A DNA stretch of 64,000 bases from Phragmites australis. Its lineage: Eukaryota > Streptophyta > Magnoliopsida > Poales > Poaceae. Below are positions 21,229 through 33,159 of this stretch, one piece after another. Position numbers and translations under genes: made by a program. Under the pieces are notes generated by a model. That model was not told the DNA's origin and did no database searches. It saw nothing but the letters and a program-made list of their open reading frames with translations. Position 1 is the stretch's first letter, and the number at the start of each line of letters is the position of its first letter. The stretch lies in NCBI RefSeq assembly GCF_958298935.1, contig NC_084922.1, forward strand, positions 19,222,501 to 19,286,500, in the 5' to 3' direction.

Positions 21229-24125
21229 TGTGAGGAACCCTCCAAATATTATTTCAATTAATCATCATGATTAACTGAAATACCATCCTGGAAGTCATGG
21301 CACGTGTTTTGTGCCTAAGATCGGAACACATGCCCTTCCAACATATAGCATCACAGCTTAAGAAAGAGCGAGTAATTAAATTATATTACAAGTTCTTAAG
21401 CATTTAACCATTTACAATAATTTACAATAAAAAAGCTAGAAGGGTAAAGAGCAGATTTACCTCCTAACCAAACTAGAAACTACGCAACGGAAGATTATCA
21501 CCTATCAACACCAAAAGCTATGTGAAGCCATATGCCCTTAGGCTCCACCCAAAAGCATGCCACACGAGTAGTTTTCACTACTCATTCCCGCCACCTACAT
21601 CAGCGGGCGTGAAGTAGCCAAACACGAGCTCATCCTCACCGGTAAAACATGAAAGAGCAATGTGAGTATGAAGTTACTCGCAAGACTTAATCCATAATAG
21701 GTACATATAATAACCGAACTCCAAGGATTATACAATTGAGTCATTAGCAAGGAGTAGGCCATAAGGTTAAGTAAATTCATATATGTAAGCAACCTGACAC
21801 CTATGTGTGGGCACCAATACTTAACCACATATATCTTTCTACCCTGTAACCACCAACTTGCATATAAATGTAAATGGAACCATCTCATGAACATAACTGT
21901 AAGTTGAACCATCTCATGTAACCAATGATCATAAACCATCATTCCCATCATATCATACCATATCATACATCCCCAAATTTTGGAAACTCTACGACCGATG
22001 CAAATGGACAGAAGCATGCTCATGACCGAGAGCACGGCAATTCAAATTGTTTTTACACCCTACAGGGGGTACAACTATACCCAACGGATTGAGTGACCAC
22101 GGGGGGTACTCGTGTCATCCTTTCCCAATTAGCTCTAACCATTTGAATCAGGCATCATTTGGTGCGAAGCCTACTTAGGTAACTTCCGGAGCAACTGCAA
22201 GTGTCTCTACAAGCCCGCCCGCTCACATCATCAATGTGCAAGCCCAAATGATCACAGCTACAGAGGTATTCATCTTATCTTACCATTAGATCAACATGTA
22301 GTTAGTACGAAAAGTGCTAAATCCAACTGCACAACGGATGATTCTTAAATTATGCAAATGGTCTTTGGCATCCGACTCCTCTCCTGAACTATATCGAGGA
22401 ACTCCTCTGGTGCAGAAGATGCCCCTAACGTTGCCCATATCTCGTCGCATCATCACCTCTCATACAACCCACATCATTGTCATTGTGTTTGTAAGTAATA
22501 ATTAAGCCCTAAGCTCGCGAACAACGGTCGAACCATTGCTCATCTTCTACCAAGGACCTAATAATTGCTAAGAAATTCAAAAAATTCTTAAGTTAGGCAT
22601 CAACAGTATTATCAAGGCTACAAGGATATGAATAATCAATAACTTCAAGGTAGGAGTAATGCATTCACATAGGTTCTACCCATATAAGTCCGACATCGAC
22701 TCGCTAAACATGCAAACATACATAAGCGACAACTCATCATTTTTCCATATTATTCCAACTAAAAGGTGCAATATACTTAGATGCTTGTCTTGCTGCTTTG
22801 GCGGTTTCCTGATACTCCCGACGCAATCACAGAGCTCCGGTAGATTGGTGGTGCCTTCACTTGCTTAGATCGCTGGTGTAACGCTCTCTAAACGAATCAA
22901 GAATGCATTGCATAATTAATCAAACGATGGAAAAGTGTGATTATAACGCATGCTTTTTGAAAATATTTATAAAAGACCACCAAAAGATTAGGGTTCCAAA
23001 GTTTGAAACCCTGGATAAGACAACCTAAGTGCATATAGCTTTAAGTGGCTGGCGGTCAGACCGGCGTTGATGTGGTAGTCAGACCGCCGACGTGCAGAAG
23101 ATTTTGGCCTCTGGCAATTAGACCAGACCAACCAGCGGTCAGACCGCGAGGCTCTGCAGTCAGACCGACGTGGAAGTGGCGGTCTGACTGGCGACCTGCA
23201 GAAGGTTTTGGTGTCTGACGGTTAGACTGACTGTCGTGGCGGTCAGACCACCAGAACCTACAAGCAGCACCTTTGTGGGGTCACCGATGAAGGTTCCGGG
23301 GGTGCCTTCGTTCGTGAAGGGTATCGAAACGCTCTATGGGACCAGTGGAGTGCTTCTAGGCTGATTTGGACAACATTCACCGATCTAAACTCAAAACACC
23401 TCCTAAAAAAGCTCTAGGCTAGGGTTGAACTTAGGTCTAAACGGAATGAGGATCGATTCTAGCTCGGGAATGATGGGGAAATGACAGGGGATATCTCACC
23501 TAAGTGTAGGGAGGCTTTCTAATGGATCAATCCACTTCAAAGAAGCTCCGATTTGGAGATCGGGCTCCGGGATGGTGTGTAGGCTTGCAGTTGGATGAAC
23601 TCATATAGGAACTTCCCGACGATGAGGATAAAGGGGATGAGCTCGAGGAAACCTCCGGGAATCTCAATGGAGTCCCGTCCGTCGATCTCCGGTCGTTGAA
23701 GCCGTCGAGGTGATCTCTTCTTCTCTCTCTAGGGCTTGAGTGAGGGAGAGAGTGTGAGAGAGAGTGTGAGAGAGAGTGAGTGTGAGAGAGTGTGATCGAT
23801 CCTCTTAATGGACGCTCTGTGTACTGGCGGTCAGACCGTGAGGAGCACCGGTCAGACCGCGGGAGCAGTTCGGTGCTGAAAGTCTCATTCTTTTTCTTTT
23901 TTTTCTTATTCTTTTTTTTCTAATATCTGTGGGGTTTCTCCTAACTAGGTTCTAAGACATTTTCACTCTTAAATACTCACGTGCACGTGGAGAAAATATG
24001 TGAAGTTTTAAAACGCATAACTTTTGGTACACATTTAAACTCAAATTAATAATCAATAGTACAAAACATAATGCAATCATGATTAAACATATCTAATTAT
24101 GTAATTAACATTTTAAGACGTGACA
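21229..24125 (-). repeat. Tekay-type 5' LTR (2,897 bp)
   Basis: Starts TGTGAGG on the plus strand and ends GTGACA at 24125. It is homologous to 12923-15736. It carries CGGTCAGACCG-like motifs at 23050-23250 and 23825-23870, and a GA-rich tract at 23725-23800. Confidence 0.85.
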
Positions 24126-26042
24126 CGGGCCCGAACTGGGACCAACTTGTCATCGATGGTGCTATAGGACCTATAGTAGATTGGTGGCATGAGAGCTCGC
24201 AGAGTCCTGGAACTTTAGGATATTAGTTATATTAGGCTGTTGTGCCGATTGAAGTAAATAGGAACCGAACAGTAAGAGTTTTGGTTGATTTTACTTGTTA
24301 GGAAAAAGGAGAAACCATGTAGGGTTAGAATTTTGTGGAGACTCTTATAGGGATGTTGTGAAAATGTATCTTTTGAAATCATCGATGCATTGAAGATAAA
24401 ATTTTATAAGTTGATGAGTGGATAATTTCGTTCTTTCTCTATGTTTTTTGTTTTGTGGTTCGGTGTTGATTTTTAGTGGATCATTCGGTCAATGTAATTT
24501 GTCTGGGTTTGATCCATACAAAATCATCCTATAGCATCTACATAAGGTTCTACAAAATTTGGTTGATTGAATTTTTGTAATTTTTGCATAATCTATTTTT
24601 AACACATCTAGTTATAGTCTGCTTGCCAAGGTCATAACTCTTGATCTAAAGATACAGTTTGACTTGATTCTTGCTAAAATAGTTTTGTAACATGTCTAAT
24701 TTCTACTTTTAAAACTTAAGAGCAATTGGATCGACGGATCTTTTTTACATTATTTTTAATGGCGTGATAGCAGTCTGTTCTGAAATGAATTTGAGATTAA
24801 ATTGAGTTTTTGATTATGGTGAATTAAAATTTGAAGAATTTGGCTTCTGCAATTATTCACCTCTGTTTGCATATTTTGTACATAATATATCCTACAATTT
24901 TAAGTCGAAAACTTCGTTGGCCAGATATCTTCTCTTTTACACTAAAAAAAGATGATTTCACTGGCTAGCTAGCTAGCTACTGGTGATACAGGTTCCTGTC
25001 ATCCGGGCGCATCTGGCCGACTTTGTCTGTGTACGTTGTCTTGTGTCGCTGTGTTGCGCCCTCGCGCCATCCCTGATCTGATGATCATCATCAAGGGAAA
25101 CGGCGGGGCCCACGGTGTGGCACGACAGGGTAAGGAACCGAGACCACCACTTCAATTTTATTTTCCTGGGTTTATCCATGTTGCTTTCAGTAGTTAAGAC
25201 CAGGGAGAGTGAGAGGCCGGGGGTGATTTGGCCTCTCGAGAGCTCCAATAATGGAGACGGGGATGCCATCCTTCCTTTGACAGCTCGCTTAGCCCGTGTC
25301 GTTCGTTTTTCTGGACACGGTAGGGCAGGTCACGGCAATTAACACCTTAACAGCGATGCCGCCATTGAACAATTCCAGCAATGCTTCGTCCCACAGATAT
25401 CTGCGAGCGATCATACTGCGAGTCACTAGCAAACGGGGACCTCCTAAACCAAAATTCACACCTTAATAATAAGGGTCGTGCTATTCTTCAACGTATGAAA
25501 ACTCCCATTATTTCAGGGGATCAATTTCAGCTGTTCGATAAAGATTTGATCGTCCAGCCGTCATCTTCTTCCTCCCATTCATTCGACCACTCTCTGCTCG
25601 CGTGCTTAGCCTTGCCTATCGCCCGTCCCGCCATCTCCATCCCCATCATCTCCATCCCCATCGCGCTAACCTAACATAGCGTGGTGCCCCCGCCTCGGCT
25701 CTATCCCAACCAATGGTCTTCGGCAACCTACGGTCAGTGGTGTCACTGCCACCCCGCTCGCTTGCTCCACCTCGCTGGCCTACCTCCTAGACACCTCCTC
25801 TAGGTACAATGGCTATAGAGAACCCTCAACCCCCCTCCCCAACAAAAAGGAACCCTAAGATCCCAACCGCTAAACTCTGGCGTCACGTAATAATAATGAC
25901 CTCGAGGCATCTCTGCCAGGCCAATTAATTCGACCGCCTTCATTGTCAACATGTGCTCATGTTCATATGTACAATTGTTACTACAAGTAGAGCAGTTTCA
26001 ACTTACAAAGCGTTGGTGAAACTGCTGCAGCTTGTCTCACGT
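24126..26042. other. Spacer without recognised gene
   Basis: Right flank of the Tekay-type element. ORFs here are short and have no recognisable domain. The left part is AT-rich and 24970-25340 is GC-richer. Its relation to any gene is unknown. Confidence 0.5.
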
Positions 26043-26329
26043 CAGGGGCCAGCCCAAAAAGGGTCAAGGGTATACAGATGTACACACAAATTTTTTTGCA
26101 AAAAATTTTCTATATATATATATATAGTATTAGGTATTCAACTATTAGGTATCTATCAGGTATTCAGTCAAGCTCATACGGCCACAATAAGACCCAACTA
26201 CCAAAGGCCTCATCTGACGCGGCCCAGTTCCCACTCCAAACCTCACGACCTCATGCGGTCACGCCCAACTGCCTAAGAGCTGAGACACATGCTGACAAAC
26301 GCACGAAGCCACAACCCATATGGAGGGCG

Positions 26330-26640
26330 AGGGTGGCAAAGATGGGGCACGATGCTGGCACCGACATGGGAGAGATCGAGGCATAGGCGGGGCATGGGTG
26401 TGGCGGGGCTGGCGCAAGCGACATCCAGGCTGGCCAAGCGGGGGTCGCGGGGCTTACGCGTGATGTGGCCAACACGGGTGAGATCCACGCCCAGGCATGG
26501 GCCGTAGGGCGCGAGTGCGGCGTGGTCGGCACGGGCAAGATCCAAGCCCGACCGGGGACCGCATAGCGTGAACACGGTGTGGCTAGTGAGGCGGTGGCGG
26601 TTGCACCACGGTCACAAGGGTGACGGAGCATGGGTGTGGC
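26330..26640. repeat. GC-rich minisatellite-like block inside the hAT element
   Basis: Imperfect units of roughly 60-70 bp, each with a GGC-C-CG-GC core and an AGATC or ACATC segment (for example near 26370, 26420, 26485 and 26530). It contrasts sharply with the AT-rich flanks. Confidence 0.5.
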
Positions 26641-27169
26641 GATACAGGCGATGGCTCGAGCGCTGCTGCCGCTCGAGGCATGTTTATATTATACATAGCG
26701 TGGTAATTTAGGAATGGTAATTTAGGTATGTTTATGCTAGTTGCTGGACAACTATTGAACTAATATGGTAATTTATGTATGTTTATGCTATACATATAGT
26801 AGCTCGCACTCCAGGTTCTTGGTTGGGGTGGTAAAGCATATGTTTATGGATTTGTGTGATTGTGTATAGTATGAGAGTTATCTTAGCTTTTCTGATTAGC
26901 CTATGCACATCAAATTGAATAAGTTTGCTAGAAATTAATGTGACTATATGATTAGCCTGTGTATAGCATGAGAGCATATGTTTATGGAATAAGTTTGCTA
27001 GAAATTAATGTTTCTAAGAGAGCATTCAATTGGGGTAATAATCGAGAAAATATGATTTTCACAAAATTGCATAGAGTGTTTGCATCTACCTAAGCATATT
27101 TCCCTTTGTATTTAGTTAAAGCACTACCGAGAGAGTTGAGTGATCATACTCCTCTACTTTTACGTGCAT

Positions 27170-27350
27170 ATGCTCACATGTTCACTTACGTGAAGAATAA
27201 GCTAAGAAATAAAATGGGGACTTAATACATAAATGATTGCTAGGTCATATTATTGAGTCATACTTCTTTTTGCAAGTTGAGGATGACGTCATCATAGCTC
27301 CATTTCAAAAGATGAAGAACCGTAAAGTTGTATTGCAATTTTGGATTTTT
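27170..27350 (+). pseudogene. hAT transposase C-terminal remnant
   Basis: Across frames the plus strand reads VKNKLRNKMGT, then NDC-V-Y, then IIAPFQKMKNRKVVL, which matches the dimerisation-domain end of plant TTF-zinc-finger hAT transposases. Stops and frameshifts are present and no upstream catalytic part is recognised. Confidence 0.45.
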
Positions 27351-27507
27351 TTATTTATTTTATATTATCTTAGATGTCGTCATTATTATGAACAAATTTT
27401 ACTATAGATTTTGATGTTGTTTAATATTTATAGTTATAAAAAAGTAGCTATATATAATACGGTATGCACACCTAAATTTAAAATCCTGACCCGTCGCTGC
27501 CTCACGT

Positions 27508-28564
27508 CATGAGATAGGATAGCGTGGTAAGGCAGTGCCTTGCATGCCATGCCGTGATTGTTCAGTCGCTGTTGCATTGACCGGCGCCGATCGACACATC
27601 GACGTCGCGCAAGTGAGTGCAGCGCATGCTGCTTGAAAGATCAGGAGAAAACGAGCCATAACCTCGTTAGGGTTCGGTCCGTAATATCATGGCAGCGTTT
27701 TAATCAAATCTCAGATCAGGAAACGGCAGTAACCGGTTCACAAATCTCAGATCATACCATTTGGGATTCAAAAGCGTTGTAACGGGAACAGTTGGTCTTG
27801 GTCTGCATGTAGCCTTCTCACAGACACAACTACCATTATCATTAAACAGCAGAAGAGATAGTAGGATATTGCAGAGGTACAAACAGCCGCAGAGGCGCAA
27901 GATTAACATGATCGATAGGACATGTCATCAGGGGACTCATGACGTGCACAAACAGGAACGAGTGACCGTAGGTTTGTACTACGGCTAACAAAAACATGAC
28001 TGCTTAGTCGTCAACATAATTACACTTTCACAAGGCGACTTGCTAAAATAAGAGGTATAGCATGATAGAATATATCCTACAGCCATCGGTGTCAGAAAAG
28101 GTTCTTCAACACAATGTGGTCCGCGAAAGTTATATGTAAGTCTGACTATCATTAATTCAGCATAAGTACAGTCAGGTACTTCAAAATGAGAAGAAATATG
28201 TCTCCCATGCTTAAAAAACTGAAGTTCCATCACACTAACCTCGCCATTTATAGCTGTTTTTCTTTCTTTTTCATTACACTGGAAGAACTAAAATTTTCAG
28301 ATTGACAAACAATAATGTCGTGTAACCACACAGTTGTATAAATTTGCCTACAAATTACATGCTTCCGGGCCAGGTCTAGCAAACATAGAACCGACCTAAT
28401 CACAGATGGAGCAAAACTTTGTAGCTCCAAGTTCACCGTGATGTTACATCCAATGTAGTCAAGTGTGCAATATCAGTCAAACGTATACAAATCTTACACC
28501 TTTTGTCAATAATAAAAAATTGTGAACCAAGGCATACGTAGAAAGAAAACTCTGCATATGAAGC
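27508..28564. other. 3' flank of the EAF-like gene
   Basis: Contains the presumed 3' UTR of the EAF-like gene on the minus strand. No ORF with a recognisable domain and no unambiguous polyadenylation signal could be assigned. Confidence 0.4.
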
Positions 28565-28988
28565 TCACATATCAACGTCACCTCCGGAGCTGGCTGAATC
28601 ACCGTCACTGACATCACTGTCACTGCTGCTGCTCCCACTTCCGCTCCCACTCCCACTGCTGCTGCTGCTACTGCTGCTCCTACTAGAGCTAGAGCTGTCC
28701 TGCTCCTCCTGCTGCCCTTCTGCGCCTCAGTTGCATTGAGCCCCTCTTCAGCTTCGTCTTTTACATCTACAGCAATTTCATCATCCATGTCATATTGATT
28801 TGGTAAGTTGATGTCAAATCCACGAACAGGTGCCCCTTGTCATAAGGCCATGTTATTCGGTGAATCATTATCATCATCATCGCCAAGTATGTCTAGGTTC
28901 TCCTCCTGGTCATTTGGATCAGGTGAAACAGCAAATGGGTTTGTGGTAACAGATTGATATGCAGTGCTCTTGTTATTGTATCTTGGGC
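28565..28988 (-). pseudogene. EAF-like exon 4 (last), with TGA and frameshift
   Basis: Acceptor TTGCAG ends at 28989. The exon continues G-PRYNNKSTAYQ, NPFAVSPDPNDQEENLDILG, DDDDNDSPNNMA, a family-typical acidic linker. TGA at 28840-28842 replaces what is probably a Gly codon (GGA). Reading on in the same frame gives GAPVRGFDINLPNQ and DMDDEIAVDV. At about 28714-28720 one base is missing, after which the +1 frame gives a Ser/Gly-rich tail ending SASSGGDVDM and TGA at 28565-28567. That both frames still match the family suggests recent damage. Confidence 0.8.
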
Positions 28989-29129
28989 CTGCAATGAGCA
29001 GGAAAGCAATGAGAATAAATGATAAATCCTGTCAGAGAAATTAAGACATCTAGAACACTGTAGACAACAATGCAACCTCTGAGCAATAAAAACATAATTA
29101 TCTTTCTCGTTAATACATTTTAACTCGAT

Positions 29130-29372
29130 AACAATCTATGCCTCTAGTATGGAAAATAAGGCAAGGAGGAGAATCACCACAACAACTTTAATACTCCTAC
29201 AAAATTATATTCTGTCATCTCCAAGTTATTGCCTTCTCTCTTCAAATACCAATAACAACCTATGCCTCTAATATGGAAAATAAGGCGAGGAGAATCACCA
29301 CAACAACCTTACTTAATACTCCTATAAAATTATATTCTTTCATCTCTAAGTTATTGCCTTCTCTCTTTCATC
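29130..29372. repeat. Tandem duplication, period ~124 bp, in EAF intron 3
   Basis: AACAATCTATGCCTCTAGTA (29130) recurs as AACAACCTATGCCTCTAATA (29254), and similarity runs through GTTATTGCCTTCTCTCTT in both. Two diverged copies lie just upstream of the last exon. Confidence 0.75.
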
Positions 29373-29715
29373 TAGTATTTAAGGATGGTATTGGGGGGGA
29401 ACATGGGTATGCCTGTGAATTGTAGTATAACATATATTTATTGTCAGAATTATTCAAAAAAATATTGGCTACGACCTAATGTTGTGTTCTTTTTTGTTAT
29501 AGAGTTTTTTTTAGGGGAAACGGTAGGGGAATCCCCTACTGTGCTATGTATTTATATATAAGAGAAAGAGGGAGAGAAAACGGTCTGACTGTAAAAAGAG
29601 CCCCCATGACTCGACAGGCTAAGGGAAGGGAAGACAAGAAGAGAGAAAGACAACCAGCATTACAAGCCAGGGGGAGAGCGGCTATACACCAACGGACAAC
29701 CAAGCTAGGAAGGAG

Positions 29716-30886
29716 TCACACAGAGGAGAGCGCATCATGATAAAGCTGCAAGTGAGCTTCATTTAAAAACTCCCTTTTCCATCCAGCAAACGATGGAACT
29801 ATTTTCCTAAAGATGATATCATTTCTCTTTTTCCATATGATGCTCCAGGTAGCGATGAAGAAAGCTTCCATGAAGAAATCCTGCGCATAGTCCATCTTGG
29901 CTTTGTGCATCATAGGAAAGAATTGCATCTGATGGTCCCAGTTATATTGGAGATGATGCCAGCATCTGACAGCAAAGGGGCAAGTAAAGAAAAGATGAAG
30001 AGCAGTCTCTTCCACCCTTGAATTGCAGAGAAAGCAGTTGTAGTCGTTTCCATCAATTTTGTAGTTTTTCCTTCTAAGAATACTTCTGGTATTTAGCCGG
30101 TCCATGAAGAGGAGCCAAGTGAAGACTTTAAGCTTTCTGCTGCATTTAGATTTCCAGATCCAAGTGAGAGGCGGTGGCACTGTAATCTCTTTGAAGGGAA
30201 GGTAGTAGAATTTTCTGGCAGACAAAATAAAAATTACTAGATTGGAAAATAGGTAAGCATTAGATCCCCACAAGTAGTGCCATTCATCTAGAAGATTGAT
30301 AGTCTTGTAACTGTGATAAAGTGGTCTGAAGAAGGATAAGCTCCTGGTAAGCTTGCTCTGATAAAGGTGTATGGAAATGTTTCTCAATGAACATATCTTC
30401 CGTAAATTGCGCCAGCGAAACATTTTCATTTTTGGCAAACGAGAATAGTCTAGGGAGTCTTTCTCTGTGGCAAGAGTTACTCCACACATCATTCCACTGA
30501 AGCACAGTTTTGCCATCCCCAATTTTGCAGTTTGCAATGCCTCGAAAGAAATCAAGAAACTTTAAGCTATCTCACCACCAAAATGAGCCTTTATCAATAG
30601 ATGCCTGTGGAGTTTGACCATTCAGGTAGTAAGAATTCCAAATAAGTTTCACCCATGGCAGGTCAAGCCTGTTGAAGAATTTATGCAAATGTTTGACCAG
30701 CAAAGCAGCATTCTGAGCTTTCAGATTAACCACTCCCAAACCCTTTTTATTCTTTGGCCTGCAAACTTTTTTCCAAGCTACTAAAGGCTTGCCCTTAGCA
30801 TTAGCATCGGAACCTCTCCAAAGACAGTTTCTTCTGGCTCTATCAATACTATCAATCACTGTCACTGGTAGCCTTGGAGTACACAT
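29716..30886 (-). pseudogene. LINE ORF2 C-terminal region (zf-RVT type)
   Basis: Two adjoining frames. One (30572-30886) reads RARRNCLWRGSDANAKGKPL and VAWKKVCRPKNKKGLGVVNL. The other (29716-30555) contains WIWKSKCSRKLKVFTWLLF, NCFLCNSRVEETALHLFFTC and PFAVRCWHHL, a Cys/His-rich module found at the end of plant LINE ORF2 proteins. Stops near 30560 separate the two. Confidence 0.8.
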
Positions 30887-31531
30887 AGTATATATGGCAA
30901 AGCGGAAAGCACTGAGTTGACCATCTCTAACCTGCCTGCTATTGTGAGAAAGTTCGAAATCGCAGATAGTCTTCTCTCCACTCTATTCATCAGGGGGGCA
31001 TGATCCTCCACTCTTGGCCTAGAAGTGCCAAGGGGCAGGCCAAGATAGGTAAACGGGAAAGAGCCAATGGCACACCCAAAAGCATCAGCCAAATGGGATG
31101 GTTGTTCTTGATTAACATTAATCGACACAAAGCAGGACTTGTCATAGTCGACTTTCAGACCAGTAGAGTTAGTGAAAGTCTGAAGAATTCCTTTGACACA
31201 GAAAAGCTCCTTCTGAGAAGCATTCATAACCAATATGGTATCATCGGCATAACGGACGATGGGGAATTGATCTCGTTCTGGGTTACCTATAGGAATAGTG
31301 AGTATTCCCGAATAGGCTTTATTGACAATGCATTGAAGAAGTTCTGCTGCAAGAATAAAAAGGAGGGGGGAGATGGGATCCCCCTCTCACACCTCTCTTG
31401 CACATGAAAATTTTGCCCGGAACTCCGTTCAACAGAATCGAAGAGGAACCAGAATTGAAAATGCATGTCATCCAATTGATCCATCTTTTTGATTGAAGCC
31501 CAAGTGTTTCATCATATCCAAAATAGCACAA
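30862..31531 (-). pseudogene. LINE reverse transcriptase (catalytic part)
   Basis: The catalytic YADD is encoded at 31240-31251 (VRYADDTILVM). Downstream motifs include NSTGLKVDYDKSCFVSINV and FTYLGLPLGTSRPRVEDHAP. Upstream motifs VPGKIFMCKRGVRGG and LLQ lie in two frames (31287-31531), showing a frameshift around 31370-31390. Confidence 0.82.
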
Positions 31532-32557
31532 TGCTCAACAGTGTCGAAAGCTTTCTCAAAGACAAGTTTCAAGATGACTAACTCCTTTTTAGATTAATGG
31601 CATTGGTGCAGATATTCATAAGCCCAAGACAAGCAGTCTTAGATAGTCCTTGCCTTAATGAACCCATATTGATTCTTATGAATGACAGAGATAATCACAT
31701 TCTGAAACATGTTTGCTAGGATCTTAGTAAGCAATTTGAGTGCAGTGTTAAGAAGGGAGATTGGCCTGAAATCTTTGACAGAAGCAAGGGTTATTGCTCT
31801 TTGGGATGAGAGTAATGAAGGAGCTGTTTATTGCCTGGAGATTTAGATGGCCCTCAAAAAACTCTTCACAAAGGGAGTAGAAGTCATTTTTCACAATATG
31901 CCAGCATTTCTTCAGAAAAAAGCCGTGGAAACCATCAGGCCTAGGTGCTTTGTCAGACGGTATAGATTTAACAACACTGTCAATTTCCTCTCTGGAAAAG
32001 GGTTTGAAAGGTCATCAAGGTGGTCAAAGTTTGTCATCAGATAATTCAGATTAAACCTCATATTTTGGTTCTGCAGAGAAACCCATTCTATCTTTAAAAG
32101 CACTGAGGAGGATAGATGCTTTTTCTTCATGATCACTCACCAACCTACCCTACCGATCTTCAAGATATGTTATGGTGTTTCTTCTATACCTTTCTGTTGC
32201 AGCGGCTTGAAAACATTTTGTATTTTCATCCCCTAGGACCACCCGTCTTATAGTGCGTCTTTTTCTCCAGTATTTCTTTTTAAATTGTAGCAGCTTTTGA
32301 ATGTGATTCTTAAGGATGTCCCTGAAGTTACTTTCCTGAGTAAAAAGGGATCTCTGTTCCTCTAGATAATCCAAAACCAAAAGGATCCCATTACAACTGT
32401 GAATCACTTTACTTAATTGAGAGAGTCCATTGCTCCATCTCTTAAGTATTCTTCTAAGAAGTTTGAACTTAGAATAAATAACTTTGCCGCTACTTGTTTC
32501 TCTGGTTGGGACCTTCCAAGCAGCTTCCACAATGTCCAAAAACCCAGACTGCTCCAC
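31532..32557 (-). pseudogene. LINE ORF2, region between endonuclease and RT catalytic core
   Basis: The frame at 32150-32557 reads RRTIRRVVLGDENTKCFQAA and RYRRNTITYLED, the usual 'D-N-T-K-F' block ahead of the LINE RT. From 32140 to 31540 further RT residues (for example NPFPERKL and KAPRPDG-type sequence) appear in changing frames. Confidence 0.7.
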
Positions 32558-33059
32558 CTAGAAATTTTCAAATCTGAAAACTTGAGACCTTGGGATTATA
32601 GTGCCAATTTGGACCAAGCAGGGAACATGGTCAGAGGTAGGTTTGGCTAGGGGCAGTAGGAGGGTGTTAGGGTAATCAACAATCCAGTTTGACGAAGTAA
32701 AACACCAATCAAGTTGCTCAATAAGTGGATCTTGCTGCATGTTGCTATAAGTGAATTTTCTGCCTTCCAAGAGGAATTTCCAGGAGTCCAAGGTTGCTAA
32801 TGACTTCATCGAAGATTTTTTGACTGTCATGGAAGTTTCCCCCAGGTTTGTTAATGTCCTCTAGACATCTGTAGAAGTTAAAATCCCCCACAATCATCCA
32901 ATTATCATTCATGTCAATTCCCAGGTCATTTAAGCAGTTGATGAAAGCATCTCTCTCTTGTCCATGACATGGCCCATATACTGTCATGAGGTGCCAGTGT
33001 TGGGCATTGGTGACTGAGGTGAAAGCAATAGTAAGGGCATAAGGAGCAGAGAAGATCAC
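32558..33059 (-). pseudogene. LINE AP-type endonuclease (fragment)
   Basis: Two frames: MTVYGPCHGQERDAFINCLN and MIVGDFNFYRCLEDINKPGG (32745-33059), holding the YGP and GDFN catalytic blocks, then LIEQLDWCFTSSNWIVDYPN and SDHVPCLVQIG (32558-32830) with the terminal SDH. The N-terminal catalytic Asn/Glu part is missing. Confidence 0.82.
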
Positions 33060-33159
33060 ATTGCCAGTAAAAATAGAACCAACTCAGCAGACAAGGATAA
33101 CCCCAGAGGCCCTAGAAGACGGAACAAAAGCATATTTCTTTGTTAGAAGAGCGGAATGG

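Larger units (their letters stand above)
12923..24125 (-). mobile_element. Tekay/Del-type chromovirus (Ty3/Gypsy), decayed, 3' LTR truncated by the Tat insertion
   Basis: Minus-strand element with ~2.9-kb LTRs: 5' LTR 21229-24125 complete, 3' LTR 12923-15736 missing its last ~95 bases because the Tat element interrupts it. The internal region (15737-21228) encodes broken Gag, protease linker, RT with FIDD, RNase H, integrase and a chromodomain-like tail. A purine tract abuts the 3' LTR and a degenerate primer site abuts the 5' LTR. The two LTRs differ at many positions and by small indels, so this is the oldest member of the nest. CGGTCAGACCG-like near-palindromes recur through LTRs and internal ends. 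Confidence 0.85.
26043..27499 (+). mobile_element. Degraded hAT-type DNA transposon
   Basis: The left end begins CAGGGGCCAGCCC and the right end, read inwards on the minus strand, begins CAGCGACGGGTCAGG: short imperfect inverted repeats of hAT type. They are flanked by TCTCACGT (26035-26042) and CCTCACGT (27500-27507), an 8-bp target duplication with one mismatch, the length expected for hAT. Near the right end the plus strand has a decayed match to a hAT transposase C-terminus. The middle is filled by a GC-rich repeat block and AT-rich duplicated sequence. Confidence 0.7.

Noticed and set aside
24973..25269. 98-codon minus-strand ORF in the spacer
   Set aside because: No domain, no splice context, low-complexity composition.
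26043..27499. Solo-LTR interpretation of the hAT-like interval
   Set aside because: Ends are inverted and flanked by 8-bp, not 5-bp, near-identical duplications.
28477..28788. Separate 103-codon protein starting MDDEIAVDVKDEAEEG
   Set aside because: It is the middle of EAF exon 4 read past the frameshift, not an independent gene.
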